Part shown: positions 1 to 8,506 of the stretch, piece by piece
Position numbering within the stretch: the stretch's first letter is position 1
How the letters are laid out: the number at the start of each line of letters is the position of its first letter
From: Clostridiales bacterium
Lineage (GTDB): Bacteria; Bacillota; Clostridia; Oscillospirales; Oscillospiraceae
NCBI GenBank assembly: GCA_004554585.1
Contig: SFLH01000004.1
Location: forward strand, 62,001 to 126,000
Length of the DNA stretch: 64,000 nt
Direction: 5' to 3'
The notes under the pieces: generated by a model
Database searches by the model: none
What the model was told of the DNA's origin: nothing
What the model saw: the letters and a program-made list of their open reading frames with translations, nothing else
Position numbers and translations under genes: made by a program

Positions 1-1201
1 CCTCTAAGGCGGTCAGGGCCCGGCGGACCCCCTCTGGGCGCACCCGCAGCCCTGGGGTCATGCGGCCGCTGCAGGTGATGAAATACTGGGCCCGCTTGAG
101 GACCACCCCCAGCTTTTTCAGGGAGTCCAGGTCCAGGCTCCGCCACTGGCGGGCGGCCAAGATGCGCCGGGCACTGACCACCCCGATCCCCGGCACCCGC
201 AGCAGGGTGCGGTAGTCGGCGGTGTTCACCTCCACTGGAAATTGCTCCAGATGGTTCAGCGCCCAGGCGCACTTGGGGTCCAGAAGAGGGTCTAAGTGGG
301 GAAGGTCGGGGGAGAGGATCTCGTCGGCCTGAAAGTGATAAAACCGCAGCAGCCAGTCCGATTGGTACAGCCGGTGCTCCCGCAGCAGGGGCGGCCGAAA
401 GCCCACAGGGGAGGGGAGGTGGGGACTGGTGCCCACGGGGATGTAGGCGGAGAAAAAGACCCGTTTCAGAGCGTATTTCCGGTACATCCCCTCGGAGAGC
501 TTCAAAATGTGGTAGTCACTCTCCCCCGAGGCCCCCACGATCATCTGGGTGGACTGCCCCGCCGGGGCAAAGGCGGGGGCGTGACGATATTTCTGCCGCT
601 CCGCCTTGGCCTGCCGGATGCTGTCCCGAATCTGCCCCATGGGGTCCAGAATGGCCTCCTTCTTCTTGTCTGGGGCCAGCAGGGCCAGGCTCTTGGCGGA
701 GGGGAGCTCGATGTTCACCGACAGCCGGTCGGCCAGCTGCCCCAGCCGGGCGGTGAGGGCGGGGTCGGCCCCCGGGATGGCCTTGGCGTGGAGATAGCCG
801 GTAAAGCCAAACTCCTCCCGCAGCAGGGCCAGGACGCGGATCATCAGCTCCGCGGTGTAGTCGGGGCTGCGGACCACGGCGGAACTGAGAAAGAGACCCT
901 CAATGTAGTTGCGCCGGTAAAAGTCGATGGTCAGCTCCGCCAGCTCCCGGGGGGTGAACATGGCCCGGGGCAGGTCGTTGGAGGTGCGGTTGACGCAGTA
1001 CTGACAGTCGTAGATGCATACGTTGGTCAGCAGAACCTTGAGCAGGGAGATGCACCGGCCGTCGGCGGAAAAGCTGTGACAGCAGCCGGCGGCCATGGTC
1101 TTGCCCAACTGCCCGCCCCGGCGGTCCCCGCCGCTGGAGGTGCAGGCCACGTCGTATTTGGCTGCGTCGGTGAGAATGGTGAGTTTTTCGGCGATGGTCA
1201 T
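1..1201 (-). CDS. Radical SAM protein, putative DNA modification/repair (partial)
   Basis: The gene is truncated by the left edge of the window; about 400 codons are visible from the ATG at 1201 and the frame is still open at base 1. The radical SAM cluster motif CxxxCxxC is C62, C66, C69 (CIYDCQYC). Near the missing C-terminus, bases ~140-230 encode a helix-hairpin-helix element (LLRVPGIGVVSARRIL), a DNA-binding motif. This combination fits the radical SAM family that is usually paired with a uracil-DNA-glycosylase-like partner, which would lie to the left, outside the window. The ribosome site is GGGAGGG, and a TATAAT box lies at 1252-1257 without a convincing -35. The family assignment is from recall; the substrate is unknown. 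Confidence 0.85.
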   Translation of the reverse strand, partial: MTIAEKLTILTDAAKYDVACTSSGGDRRGGQLGKTMAAGCCHSFSADGRCISLLKVLLTNVCIYDCQYCVNRTSNDLPRAMFTPRELAELTIDFYRRNYIEGLFLSSAVVRSPDYTAELMIRVLALLREEFGFTGYLHAKAIPGADPALTARLGQLADRLSVNIELPSAKSLALLAPDKKKEAILDPMGQIRDSIRQAKAERQKYRHAPAFAPAGQSTQMIVGASGESDYHILKLSEGMYRKYALKRVFFSAYIPVGTSPHLPSPVGFRPPLLREHRLYQSDWLLRFYHFQADEILSPDLPHLDPLLDPKCAWALNHLEQFPVEVNTADYRTLLRVPGIGVVSARRILAARQWRSLDLDSLKKLGVVLKRAQYFITCSGRMTPGLRVRPEGVRRALTALE

Positions 1202-1278
1202 GGCACAGCCCTCCCGATGACAGAAAATAGAACGGATGTACTACTCCTGCCATTATACCGGCGGCCCGGGGCAGAAAA

Positions 1279-1308
1279 AAGCGCCGGAGGAAGGCTCCTC
1301 CGGCGCTT
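1279..1308 (-). terminator. Rho-independent terminator
   Basis: A perfect 13-bp stem (1279-1291 with 1296-1308) and 4-nt loop are followed on the minus strand by six T. It closes the flavin oxidoreductase transcript ahead of the radical SAM gene. Confidence 0.85.
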
Positions 1309-1336
1309 GGGTCCTGGGTTGGGGACTGGGAAAGGG

Positions 1337-2443
1337 TTAGTTGTCGGCTTTGTTGGCGAACTCCGGCGGGATCTCGTGCTTGACGCAGCGGCGGCCCTCC
1401 TTGGCCCAGATGTTGCCCAGGCACTTGGTGCAGCCGATACAGGCGGAGTCCTCCCCGGCTTCCAGGTGCTTGAGGAAGTCGGGCTGGCAGATGAAGGGAC
1501 GGGAGGCGGAGACGAAGTCGATGCCGGCGTCCAGGATCTTCTGAATGCTCTCCGGGCCGCGGACGCCGCCCACCAGGATCAGGGGGATGGTGACCTCTTT
1601 GCGGATCTGGGCCGCCCGGTCCAGGTAGAAGGTGGGGACCTTCTTCTTGCCCAGGCCGATCCAGTTGTAGCCGGACAGCTCGATGGCGTCGGCCCCCAGG
1701 GCCTGGAACTGGCGGCAGAAGTAGAGGATATCCTGGGCGTAGGCTTCGTCGGCATCCCCGGCGCAGTTGGTGTTGACCTTGATGAGCACGGGGTAGTCCG
1801 CGCCTACGGCCTGGCGGATGGCGGTGAGACATTCGCCTACAAAGCGGAAGCGGTTTTCCGCGCTGCCGCCGTATTCGTCGGTGCGGTGGTTGGTGTTGGG
1901 GTCCAGGAACTGGCTGAGCAGGTAGCCGTGGGCGCAGTGGAGCTGGATGCCGTCAAAGCCCATCTCCTTGGCGGCCTTGGCCGCGTCCACAAAGTCGGCC
2001 CGGATCTTGTCCATGTCGGCGGGGGTGATCTCGGTGGTCTCCATCTCATTGGCGCCCTTCATGCCGCCGGAGGGAGCCAGCAGCTTGCCGCCGACCACGT
2101 GCTTTTCGGACATGTACACGTTCAGGCCCGCGTGCATGAGCTGGAGGATGAGGCGACCGCCGGCCTGGTGGACGGCGTCCAGGACCTCTTTCTGGCTGGC
2201 CCGCTGCTCGGGGGTAGCGAAGCCCACCTGGATGCCGGTGGACCGGGCTTCGGGGGAGATGTAGCTGTAGGCAGTGATGATGGCGCCGGTGCCGGCGGCG
2301 GCGATCTGCCGGTAGAGCTCCACCTGCTGGGCGTCGCAGGTGCCGTCCCGGTGGCCGAAGGGGTCCTGAGTGGCCGAGCGGATGAGCCGGTTGGGCAGGG
2401 TGAGGGTGCCGATCTTGCCGGCGGTGAAGAGAGTTGTTGCCAT
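1337..2443 (-). CDS. NADH:flavin oxidoreductase (old yellow enzyme family)
   Basis: 368 residues forming one FMN-binding TIM barrel of the OYE / 2,4-dienoyl-CoA reductase N-terminal type. It opens with the family-typical 'AGKIGTLTLPNRLIRSA' and contains the barrel motif HCAHGYLLSQFL. A C-terminal cysteine set, CIGCTKC followed by a cysteine 12 residues on, resembles the 4Fe-4S ligands of the larger FadH-type reductases, but the C-terminal NAD(P)/FAD domains are absent, so an external electron partner may be needed. The start at 2443 follows an AAAAGGAGA ribosome site. Transcription is divergent from the RarD-like permease. The substrate (an enone or enoyl-CoA is typical) cannot be told from sequence. 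Confidence 0.88.
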   Translation of the reverse strand: MATTLFTAGKIGTLTLPNRLIRSATQDPFGHRDGTCDAQQVELYRQIAAAGTGAIITAYSYISPEARSTGIQVGFATPEQRASQKEVLDAVHQAGGRLILQLMHAGLNVYMSEKHVVGGKLLAPSGGMKGANEMETTEITPADMDKIRADFVDAAKAAKEMGFDGIQLHCAHGYLLSQFLDPNTNHRTDEYGGSAENRFRFVGECLTAIRQAVGADYPVLIKVNTNCAGDADEAYAQDILYFCRQFQALGADAIELSGYNWIGLGKKKVPTFYLDRAAQIRKEVTIPLILVGGVRGPESIQKILDAGIDFVSASRPFICQPDFLKHLEAGEDSACIGCTKCLGNIWAKEGRRCVKHEIPPEFANKADN

Positions 2444-2518
2444 AGGGTAAAGTCTCCTTTTCAAGTGTTTGAGGCTTTGGAAAATGCCCCCGGGCGGGGG
2501 TCTGCAATACGGTATTCT

Positions 2519-2547
2519 ATTATATCGAAAGGCGGGGGAAATTACAA
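2519..2547 (-). promoter_or_regulatory. Promoter of the flavin oxidoreductase gene
   Basis: On the minus strand TTGTAA, 17 nt, TATAAT lies about 75 nt upstream of the start at 2443. Confidence 0.75.
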
Positions 2548-2577
2548 GAGAAAAGGGGAAGGGTGGCGAAGTTTGCA

Positions 2578-2606
2578 TTGACAGCCTTTTGCGGGGGGGA
2601 TAAAAT
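2578..2606 (+). promoter_or_regulatory. Promoter of the RarD-like permease gene
   Basis: TTGACA, 17 nt, TAAAAT ends 32 nt before the ATG at 2639. Confidence 0.78.
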
Positions 2607-2638
2607 GAAAGGACTATGCGAGGAAAGGCGGCGGCAGA

Positions 2639-3550
2639 ATGGAGCGAAAAACCATGGGGCTGGTGACGGTCACCGGCTCCTATGTGCTGTGGGGGATGCT
2701 GGCCATCTTCTGGAGCTTTTTGGGCCAGGTGAATTCCGTCTATGTGCTGGCCCAGCGGATCATCTGGTCCCTGGTGTTCATGGGCCTGTATCTCCTGGTC
2801 ACCCGGCGGTGGGGGGAGGTCAAGCGGGCCCTGTGCGACCGCCAGACCATGGTCAACTGCCTGCTGTGCGGCGTTCTTATCACCCTCAACTGGGGGGTGT
2901 ACATCTATTCGGTCAACAGTGGCCACGTGCTCCAGGCCAGCATGGGCTATTTCATCGAGCCGGTGATGGTGGCCCTGCTGGGGGTCATCGCCTTTCGGGA
3001 AAAGCCCAGCTTGGCGGAAAAGCTCACCTTCCTGTGTGCTGCCGGGGGAATCGTTTTCCTCACAGCGCGCACGGGGACCTTCCCTACCCTGGCCCTGGCG
3101 GTGGCCACTCCTTTTGCCGTCTATGGAGCGCTGAAGAAAAAGGTGGCTCTCACTGCCCAGACTTCCCTGTTCATGGAGACCCTGTGGGTTACCCCCCTGG
3201 CCCTGGCCTTCTCCTGGTGGTGGGCGGCGGGACACGGGGGGACGGAGGCGGTGCTGGGGGGCGCCTCCTTCTGGCTGCTGCCCGCCTGCGGCGTGGTGAC
3301 CTCGGTGCCCCTGCTGCTGTTCAACATGGGCGTGAAGGAGATCCCCTATTATTTCTCCGGCATTCTCATGTACATTAACCCCACCCTCCAGTTCCTGGTG
3401 GGGCTGCTGTACTTCAAAGAGGCCTTGAATATGGACCAGTTCATCGCCTTCCTCATCATCTGGGTGGGCCTGGCCATTACCATGGTGGAGAAGCTCAAAG
3501 TCCTGCGCCAGGAGAAGAAACTGCCGGCCGAGGGGACCGCAGAAACCTAA
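2639..3550 (+). CDS. rarD: EamA-family permease, RarD type
   Basis: 303-residue polytopic membrane protein of the drug/metabolite transporter superfamily. It shows the ten hydrophobic segments and the two-repeat EamA layout; the N-terminal 'GSYVLWGMLAIFWSFLG' and C-terminal 'INPTLQFLVGLLYFKE' are characteristic of RarD. The ribosome site is AGGAAAGG before the ATG at 2639. A small membrane protein gene follows 53 nt downstream and may share the transcript. RarD proteins were named for chloramphenicol sensitivity, but their natural substrate is not established, so the symbol marks family membership only. Confidence 0.88.
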   Translation: MERKTMGLVTVTGSYVLWGMLAIFWSFLGQVNSVYVLAQRIIWSLVFMGLYLLVTRRWGEVKRALCDRQTMVNCLLCGVLITLNWGVYIYSVNSGHVLQASMGYFIEPVMVALLGVIAFREKPSLAEKLTFLCAAGGIVFLTARTGTFPTLALAVATPFAVYGALKKKVALTAQTSLFMETLWVTPLALAFSWWWAAGHGGTEAVLGGASFWLLPACGVVTSVPLLLFNMGVKEIPYYFSGILMYINPTLQFLVGLLYFKEALNMDQFIAFLIIWVGLAITMVEKLKVLRQEKKLPAEGTAET

Positions 3551-3603
3551 GGCGCGGAAGGGGCGGAAAGGCCGCATCCGCCGGGCAAGGGGGAGAAGAG
3601 ACC

Positions 3604-3864
3604 ATGAAAAACGGAAGGGACGGGTTCCAGAAGCAGGTGCTGGCCTGCCTGGTGGTCCTGCTGCTGAGCGCGGGGGTGGCCCTGGCCACCCGACAGACTG
3701 GCTTTGTGAACGTGGGCTGGTTCGTGGTGGGGGCGGTGTTCCTCTTTCGGCCGGTTTGGCCCAGGCGATGGGACCACGTGGACCACAAACGCCTGAAATT
3801 GGCCTGCCAGGTGGGCGGGACCATCCTGATCCTGCTGGCCATGCTGGTGCGCTTCGGGGTGTGA
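3604..3864 (+). CDS. Small two-helix membrane protein, unknown function
   Basis: 86 residues, not recognised. Two to three hydrophobic stretches (about 12-28, 34-49 and 68-83) are separated by basic turns (RPVWPRRWDHVDHKR), suggesting an integral membrane protein. The ATG at 3604 follows a gggagaagag ribosome site, and the gene lies 53 nt after the RarD-like gene, probably as part of its operon. It is convergent with the helicase gene, with two strong hairpins between them. Composition matches its neighbours. Confidence 0.6.
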   Translation: MKNGRDGFQKQVLACLVVLLLSAGVALATRQTGFVNVGWFVVGAVFLFRPVWPRRWDHVDHKRLKLACQVGGTILILLAMLVRFGV

Positions 3865-3903
3865 ACCCTGCCTCTGGCCGACGGCCCGTGCAAAAACCAA
3901 CGA

Positions 3904-3980
3904 GAGGGGGGAGAACGCGGTTCTCCCCCCTCAAACAAGCTGGCCCCCTGGTTCCCTTGTGGGAAACCGGGGGGCCAGCT
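3904..3980. terminator. Two hairpins between convergent genes
   Basis: The first is a perfect 13-bp stem (3904-3916/3920-3932). The second has an 11-bp perfect outer stem (3938-3948/3970-3980) extended inward with one bulge. The minus-strand exit of the first hairpin runs into GGTTTTTG, suiting termination of the helicase transcript. A bidirectional role is inferred. Confidence 0.6.
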
Positions 3981-4066
3981 GCGCTGTCGGCGCAAAGACG
4001 ATTGCCCGCCTCCCCGTCTCAGGGGGCGGCCTGCGAGGGCCTTGGGAGAACGCCCCTGGACGGAGG

Positions 4067-6298
4067 TTATCGGTGCCGGACCGGCCCGCCGCCCCGCCGC
4101 TGCTTGCGGAAACAGGCGTCGCACAGCCGGCCGTGGTGGTGCAGGGGCAGGGCGGCGCCGCACAGGGCGCAGAAGCGGATGTTGTTTTTCAGCCGGTGCA
4201 GGAGGATCTCGTTGATCTCCTCGGCCACCTCCTCCCGCCGGTCGTAGAGGGCGTCCTCGTCCACCGGGCAGCCGAAGGCTTTGGAGAAGGAGAAATACAG
4301 GTCCAGCTTCCGGCAATACAGCTCCAGCTCTGGCAGGGTTCTGGCCCGGTCCTCGGGCAGGGCGGGCTGTTCGATGGGCTGGCCCTGCTGGTGCAGGCGC
4401 AGGAAGCGAAAGAAGAGCTCGCGCAGAGGCTCCTCGGTCTCATCAAAGGGAATGTTGGCGGCTCGGAGCTCCTGCTCTTTGCTCAGGCGGAACCCCTGCT
4501 CCCGGATTTTGGAGATGAGGGTGATATAGCGGCTGATGTCCAGTTTCACATAGGGTTCTATGGTGGGCATCTTGTTCCACTCGGTGAGCACTTCCAGTAA
4601 ATCAAAGTCTACCATAAGCACCAAGTCGGAGAAGCCCGCCACCGCCTGCTGCAGGGGGGGCACCACGGTGTTTAGCCCCGCGCGGATGGCTCCCAGGTTT
4701 TGGGTGGCCCCCACGTAGCCCCTGTCATACATGCCATATCGGCCTGCCCGGCCGGCGATCTGCTGGATCTCCTCAGGCTTGAGCTCCCGTCGCTCCACGC
4801 CGTCGAACTTCTCTGTGTCCATGAAGATGATCCGCCGAATGGGCAGGTTCAACCCCATGCCGATGGCGTCGGTGGAGACCACGTAGGACATGCGCCCGGC
4901 TAGAAAGCCCTCCATTTGCTTGCGCCGGGTGGCATAGGGCAGGGCACCGTAGATGATGGCGGGCTCCTTTCCGGACTGGCGCAGGTCCTCGGCCACGCTG
5001 AGTACCCCCACTTTGGAAAAGGTAATCAGGGCATCCCCCGGCTGGATGCGGGTGTAGTCCACGGTGTGGTTCATGCAGATCAGGGGGGTCTTGCGCTGGT
5101 GGAAGATGACCTCATAGGTATCCCCGCAGCTTTCAATCAGACGCAGCAGCAGGTCCTTGGCCTCCGGGGCGGCGCACAGGTGGACCTCCGGGGCCAGGAC
5201 CCCCAGGATGGCCCGGGTCCAAGCGTAACCCCGCTGGCGGTCGGCGATCATCTGGCACTCGTCGATGACCGCCACGTCGTAGGGGGTTTTCAGCTCCAAT
5301 TTTTCCGCTGTGGCGGCCACATGGGTGTCCTCCTCCCGGCGGTCCTCCTCCTCGCCGGTGGTCAGGCTGCAGTCAATCCCTGCGTCTAGCAGAACCTCCT
5401 GGGCCTCCAGGGCCAACAGGCGCAGGGGGGCCAGATACACGCCGGTGGGGGCCTGCTTGAGCCGCTGAAAGCCAGCGTAGGTCTTGCCAGTGTTGGTGCC
5501 CCCTAAGTGGAGGATGAAGTGCCGGTCCATGGCCCGGGCCTCGGGGTACTCGTCCTTGGGGTTGAGGGCCATGAGCACCTCTAGACTGGTGCGGATGGCC
5601 TGGGGCACATAGCAGACGGAGTAGAGATAGCCGATGGGACGGGAGAGCAGCTGGTTGGCGGGGAAGTCTTTCATGCCCAAAAGGGCGGTGAGGTTGGCCT
5701 CCGGCTGAGCGGCGGTGAACTGGTCCATGGCCTGCTGGGCGGCGGCGAAGAGGACCTGGGGGTACTCAGCGGTCACCCGCTGGGTCAGGGGGGAGGCGGG
5801 ATGTTCGCCCAGCCAGGACCCCGCCTGAAGAAAGCGGGTCAAGTGGCCGGGCAGCTGGGCCCCATCGCAGCGGCTGGACAGGGCGAGAAACTGGTTGAGG
5901 TAGCCGGATACCTGGGCTGGCCGCAGCTGACGACCCTGGGCGGCAGCGGGGAGATGGGAGAGGATCACCTGGTGGTAGTAGCCAGCCAGGACCCAGGGCA
6001 GGCTCTCGTCCTTTGGGGCGGCCTGCCAGGCGTGGGCGAGGAGGTCTGCCGCCGCCTGGACCCCTCTCTGGGCGGCCTGAAGTTCGGCGCCCCGGGGCAG
6101 CGCCCCCTTGGATTTGGCCAGAAAGGCCTCGGTGGCCTCGGCGGCCCGGACCGCTTCCCGGGGCCAGTGGGGCACGGAGCGGCCGTTGAAGCGGCGGTAC
6201 TGGGGCTTGGGCAGCAGCTGGGCGATCAGCTCGTTGGTCCATCCCCGGCTTTTCAGCAGCCCGGGGGACCACAGTTTGCCCGCATTTTTTTTGGCCAT
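4067..6298 (-). CDS. SUV3-like DEAD/DExH RNA helicase with C-terminal zinc finger
   Basis: 743 residues. An N-terminal domain of ~250 residues, not recognised, precedes a superfamily 2 helicase core: Walker A GGTNTGKTY at ~265, DECQ box at ~345, and motif VI QIAGRAGRYG at ~514. The sequence around these motifs resembles the mitochondrial/bacterial SUV3 RNA helicases. A final CxxC...CxxC zinc finger (CALCG...CDAC) sits at ~715-735. Unwinding of structured RNA during turnover is the family role. An in-frame ATG at 6328 is rejected as the start because it overlaps the -10 box; AGGAAAGGGGG serves 6298. Its promoter is interleaved with that of the divergent SIR2-like gene. Confidence 0.85.
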   Translation of the reverse strand: MAKKNAGKLWSPGLLKSRGWTNELIAQLLPKPQYRRFNGRSVPHWPREAVRAAEATEAFLAKSKGALPRGAELQAAQRGVQAAADLLAHAWQAAPKDESLPWVLAGYYHQVILSHLPAAAQGRQLRPAQVSGYLNQFLALSSRCDGAQLPGHLTRFLQAGSWLGEHPASPLTQRVTAEYPQVLFAAAQQAMDQFTAAQPEANLTALLGMKDFPANQLLSRPIGYLYSVCYVPQAIRTSLEVLMALNPKDEYPEARAMDRHFILHLGGTNTGKTYAGFQRLKQAPTGVYLAPLRLLALEAQEVLLDAGIDCSLTTGEEEDRREEDTHVAATAEKLELKTPYDVAVIDECQMIADRQRGYAWTRAILGVLAPEVHLCAAPEAKDLLLRLIESCGDTYEVIFHQRKTPLICMNHTVDYTRIQPGDALITFSKVGVLSVAEDLRQSGKEPAIIYGALPYATRRKQMEGFLAGRMSYVVSTDAIGMGLNLPIRRIIFMDTEKFDGVERRELKPEEIQQIAGRAGRYGMYDRGYVGATQNLGAIRAGLNTVVPPLQQAVAGFSDLVLMVDFDLLEVLTEWNKMPTIEPYVKLDISRYITLISKIREQGFRLSKEQELRAANIPFDETEEPLRELFFRFLRLHQQGQPIEQPALPEDRARTLPELELYCRKLDLYFSFSKAFGCPVDEDALYDRREEVAEEINEILLHRLKNNIRFCALCGAALPLHHHGRLCDACFRKQRRGGGPVRHR

Positions 6299-6326
6299 GG
6301 TCTCGCCCCCTTTCCTCGTTTTTGCC

Positions 6327-6355
6327 ATTGTATCATTTTTTTCCCGCCGGGGCAA
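6327..6355 (-). promoter_or_regulatory. Promoter of the SUV3-like helicase gene
   Basis: On the minus strand TTGCCC, 17 nt, TACAAT. The predicted start of transcription lies near 6320, so translation must begin at 6298. Confidence 0.7.
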
Positions 6356-6386
6356 CGGAGAAGCCCCGGGGGAAGGTGGGCTCGCC

Positions 6387-6416
6387 TTGACATTCTCCCC
6401 TGGATGGGCGCATAAT
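6387..6416 (+). promoter_or_regulatory. Promoter of the SIR2-like gene
   Basis: TTGACA, 18 nt, CATAAT. Transcription would start near 6423, which excludes the in-frame ATG at 6417 and favours 6453. Confidence 0.7.
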
Positions 6417-6452
6417 ATGAGGACAGAAACGAACCCAGAGCGAGGCATTTCC

Positions 6453-7382
6453 ATGGAAAAACACAACGCTCACACCCTGTCCATCTCCCCCCGCCGGCGG
6501 CCCAAAGTTCTGCTGCTGGGCAACGGCCTGAACCGTGTCTACGGCGGGACGTCCTGGGCAGGGCTGCTGGAAAAGATCAACCGGACCTCCTTCACCCCGG
6601 AACAGGTCAAGTCCATGCCCTTTCCCATGCAGGCGGTCCTGCTGAGCAAGGACCACGTGGACATCTCCCTGCAGGACCTGCAGCGGGAGCTCACCCAGTG
6701 CCAGGTCCACCCTTGGCTGTCCGAGCAGATCCAGCGTCTGCTAGCCCTGCCCTTTGACTGTGTGCTGACCCCCAACTTTACTTACGAGGTGGAGTGCGCC
6801 ATGATCCCGGACTTCCTCCGCCATCCCCAGCGCTACCTCCACCACACCTCGGCCGTGCCCCGGGCGGAGAACGGGTTCATGCTCCACACCTATTACAGCA
6901 TCCCCCGGGAACAAGGGGACCTACCCCTCTTTCACATCCACGGGGAGGCCAGAATCCCCAACACGGTGATTCTGGGCCATTACTACTACGGCAACCTGCT
7001 CTTCTGCTGTGACGAGTACCTCACCCACCGGGCGCCGGCCCAGCGCTATCCCCTGTGGCCGGGGCAGGAGGCCATGCCCGCCCTGAGCTGGCTGGACTAC
7101 CTCATCTTAGGGGAGGTCTACTCCCTGGGCTTCGGCTTTGACACCTCGGAGATGGATCTGTGGTGGCTGCTGTGCCGAAAGAAGCGGGAGCGGGCCCCCC
7201 ACGGGGACCTGTGGTTTTTCGAGCCGGAGCGCCAGTCCGCCCAGACCAAGCGGGCCCTGCTGGAGGCCTACAACGCCAAGTGCGTCTCCCTGGGCGTGAA
7301 GGAACCGGCGGCGGCGGACTACAAGGGCTTTTACGAGCTGGCGGTCAAGGAGATCGCTCGGCGGGTGCGGGAGGCCCCATGA
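6453..7382 (+). CDS. Stand-alone SIR2-like domain protein
   Basis: 309 residues. The order of motifs fits a SIR2-like Rossmann fold: LLLGNGLNR near residues 21-29 (nucleotide loop), TPNFTYEVE near 105 (counterpart of TTNYDxLIE), LFHIHGEA near 160 (counterpart of the xHG motif), and LGFGFDTSEMDLWWLL near 225-240 (counterpart of GYSxxDxDL). SIR2-like domains in bacteria often hydrolyse NAD in anti-phage systems, but no second effector or sensor gene is adjacent, and the region past residue 240 is too short for a large extra domain. It has its own promoter and a strong terminator, so it is a single-gene unit. NAD hydrolase is a hypothesis; an unrelated nucleotide-binding role is possible. Confidence 0.7.
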   Translation: MEKHNAHTLSISPRRRPKVLLLGNGLNRVYGGTSWAGLLEKINRTSFTPEQVKSMPFPMQAVLLSKDHVDISLQDLQRELTQCQVHPWLSEQIQRLLALPFDCVLTPNFTYEVECAMIPDFLRHPQRYLHHTSAVPRAENGFMLHTYYSIPREQGDLPLFHIHGEARIPNTVILGHYYYGNLLFCCDEYLTHRAPAQRYPLWPGQEAMPALSWLDYLILGEVYSLGFGFDTSEMDLWWLLCRKKRERAPHGDLWFFEPERQSAQTKRALLEAYNAKCVSLGVKEPAAADYKGFYELAVKEIARRVREAP

Positions 7383-7403
7383 AAATCATCAAACCGGCCC
7401 AAA

Positions 7404-7435
7404 GGGCGTCCACCGTCGGGTGGACGCCCTTTTTT
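7404..7435 (+). terminator. Rho-independent terminator of the SIR2-like gene
   Basis: Stem 7404-7414/7419-7429 (11 bp) with a 4-nt loop, then six T. Confidence 0.9.
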
Positions 7436-7454
7436 CGGGGAGGAGGGAAGGGGA

Positions 7455-8366
7455 TCACGTGGCCTCCCTCTCCCAAGTGTCTCGGGCCACAAACTCCTGG
7501 GCAAACTCCCAAAACCGCGCTGCCGCCGGGGTCATGAGCTGAAAGCGCCGCTTGACCAGGTAGATCTGGGAAAAGTGGCTGGGCTGGACCAGGGTGCGGA
7601 AGACCAGTTTCTTGGGGTCGATGAGGGCCTGAACCGACTGGGGGGCTAGGATAACCCCCAGCCCCTGCTGGGCCAGTCCCAGGATGGAGAAGATGGAGCT
7701 GTACAGGCAGAACACCTTCCGCTGGGGCAGAGACTGGCCCAGCCAGTGGTCGATGTCCTCCTGGAGGGCCTGGCGCATGGGGAGCATGAGGGGGATGTCC
7801 CGCAGCTGGGCCAGCGCCACGTCCTCCTGGTCCTGGGCCGCCAGAGGGGAGGCGGGGCTGCACAGGATGCCCCAGGGCTCCCGCCGCAGGAAGAGCTGGT
7901 CATAGGGCTCTAAATTCACCGGTTCCCGAAAGATGCCCATGTCCACCAGATTTTTCTCCAGCCGGTCTCGGTTCTCTGTGCCGCTGCCCGAGAGAATCTC
8001 AAAGCGGATGTGGGGAGAGGTCTCGTGGAAGGCGGCGATGAGCCGGGAGAGGAGGGTGGCTCCAGTGGCCTCGGTAGTACACAGGGAGAGGGTGCCATGT
8101 TCCTCGGGCCCCATTTGTTTCAGCTGCTGGGTGGTTTTCTCCAGCAGCTGAAGAATCTCCGCGCCCTGCTGCTGGAGAAAGCGGCCTTCCTCGGTCAGCC
8201 GCAGCTGCCGGCCTCCCCGGTGAAAGAGGGTCACCCCCAGCTCCCCCTCCAACTGCTTGATCTGCCGGGTGAGGGGAGGCTGAGCCATGTGGAGCTTTTC
8301 TGCGGCCCGGGTGATGTTGCGCTCGTGGGCCACGGTGAGGAAATAGTGAAGAGTGCGAAATTCCAT
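7455..8366 (-). CDS. LysR-family transcriptional regulator
   Basis: 303 residues. The N-terminal winged helix-turn-helix is classical (MEFRTLHYFLTVAHERNITRAAEKLH, here split as residues 1-26, then AQPPLTRQIKQLE), followed by a periplasmic-binding-protein-like effector domain from ~90 onward. It is divergent from an MFS transporter gene, so that carrier is the likely target, and a LysR box lies directly in front of the gene. The effector is unknown. Confidence 0.93.
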   Translation of the reverse strand: MEFRTLHYFLTVAHERNITRAAEKLHMAQPPLTRQIKQLEGELGVTLFHRGGRQLRLTEEGRFLQQQGAEILQLLEKTTQQLKQMGPEEHGTLSLCTTEATGATLLSRLIAAFHETSPHIRFEILSGSGTENRDRLEKNLVDMGIFREPVNLEPYDQLFLRREPWGILCSPASPLAAQDQEDVALAQLRDIPLMLPMRQALQEDIDHWLGQSLPQRKVFCLYSSIFSILGLAQQGLGVILAPQSVQALIDPKKLVFRTLVQPSHFSQIYLVKRRFQLMTPAAARFWEFAQEFVARDTWEREAT

Positions 8367-8373
8367 AAGATCA

Positions 8374-8388
8374 ATACCTTTCTGGTAT
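8374..8388. promoter_or_regulatory. LysR-type operator (T-N11-A box)
   Basis: ATACC, 5 nt, GGTAT is a perfect inverted repeat fitting T-N11-A. It sits just upstream of the lysR start and at the edge of the divergent promoters, so it could mediate autoregulation and control of the MFS gene. Confidence 0.6.
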
Positions 8389-8390
8389 GG

Positions 8391-8419
8391 TTTATCATAT
8401 TATATATGTATTTTATAAT
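8391..8419 (+). promoter_or_regulatory. Possible promoter of the first MFS gene
   Basis: TTTATC, 17 nt, TATAAT. The weak -35 is what an activator-dependent promoter next to a LysR box would show. Confidence 0.5.
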
Positions 8420-8428
8420 AGAAGTCAA
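8399..8428 (-). promoter_or_regulatory. Promoter of the LysR gene
   Basis: On the minus strand TTGACT, 18 nt, TATAAT. It overlaps the face-to-face MFS promoter. Confidence 0.65.
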
Positions 8429-8506
8429 CAGGAGTATACTGAACATGACCATCCCACCGGCAAGCCTTCGGCGGGAGATTTGAGAAAAGAAAGAGGCGTT
8501 TGCCCC

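Noticed and set aside
296..2581. Very long plus-strand open frame (761 codons) opposite two minus-strand genes
   Set aside because: Low-complexity Gly/Val/Gln-rich translation with no motif; it is the antisense of the radical SAM and flavin oxidoreductase genes, a common artefact at high GC.
6453..7382. Complete anti-phage system such as Thoeris
   Set aside because: No TIR, AGO, STAND or other recognised partner gene is adjacent; only the SIR2-like gene and a helicase are present, so a defence system is not claimed.
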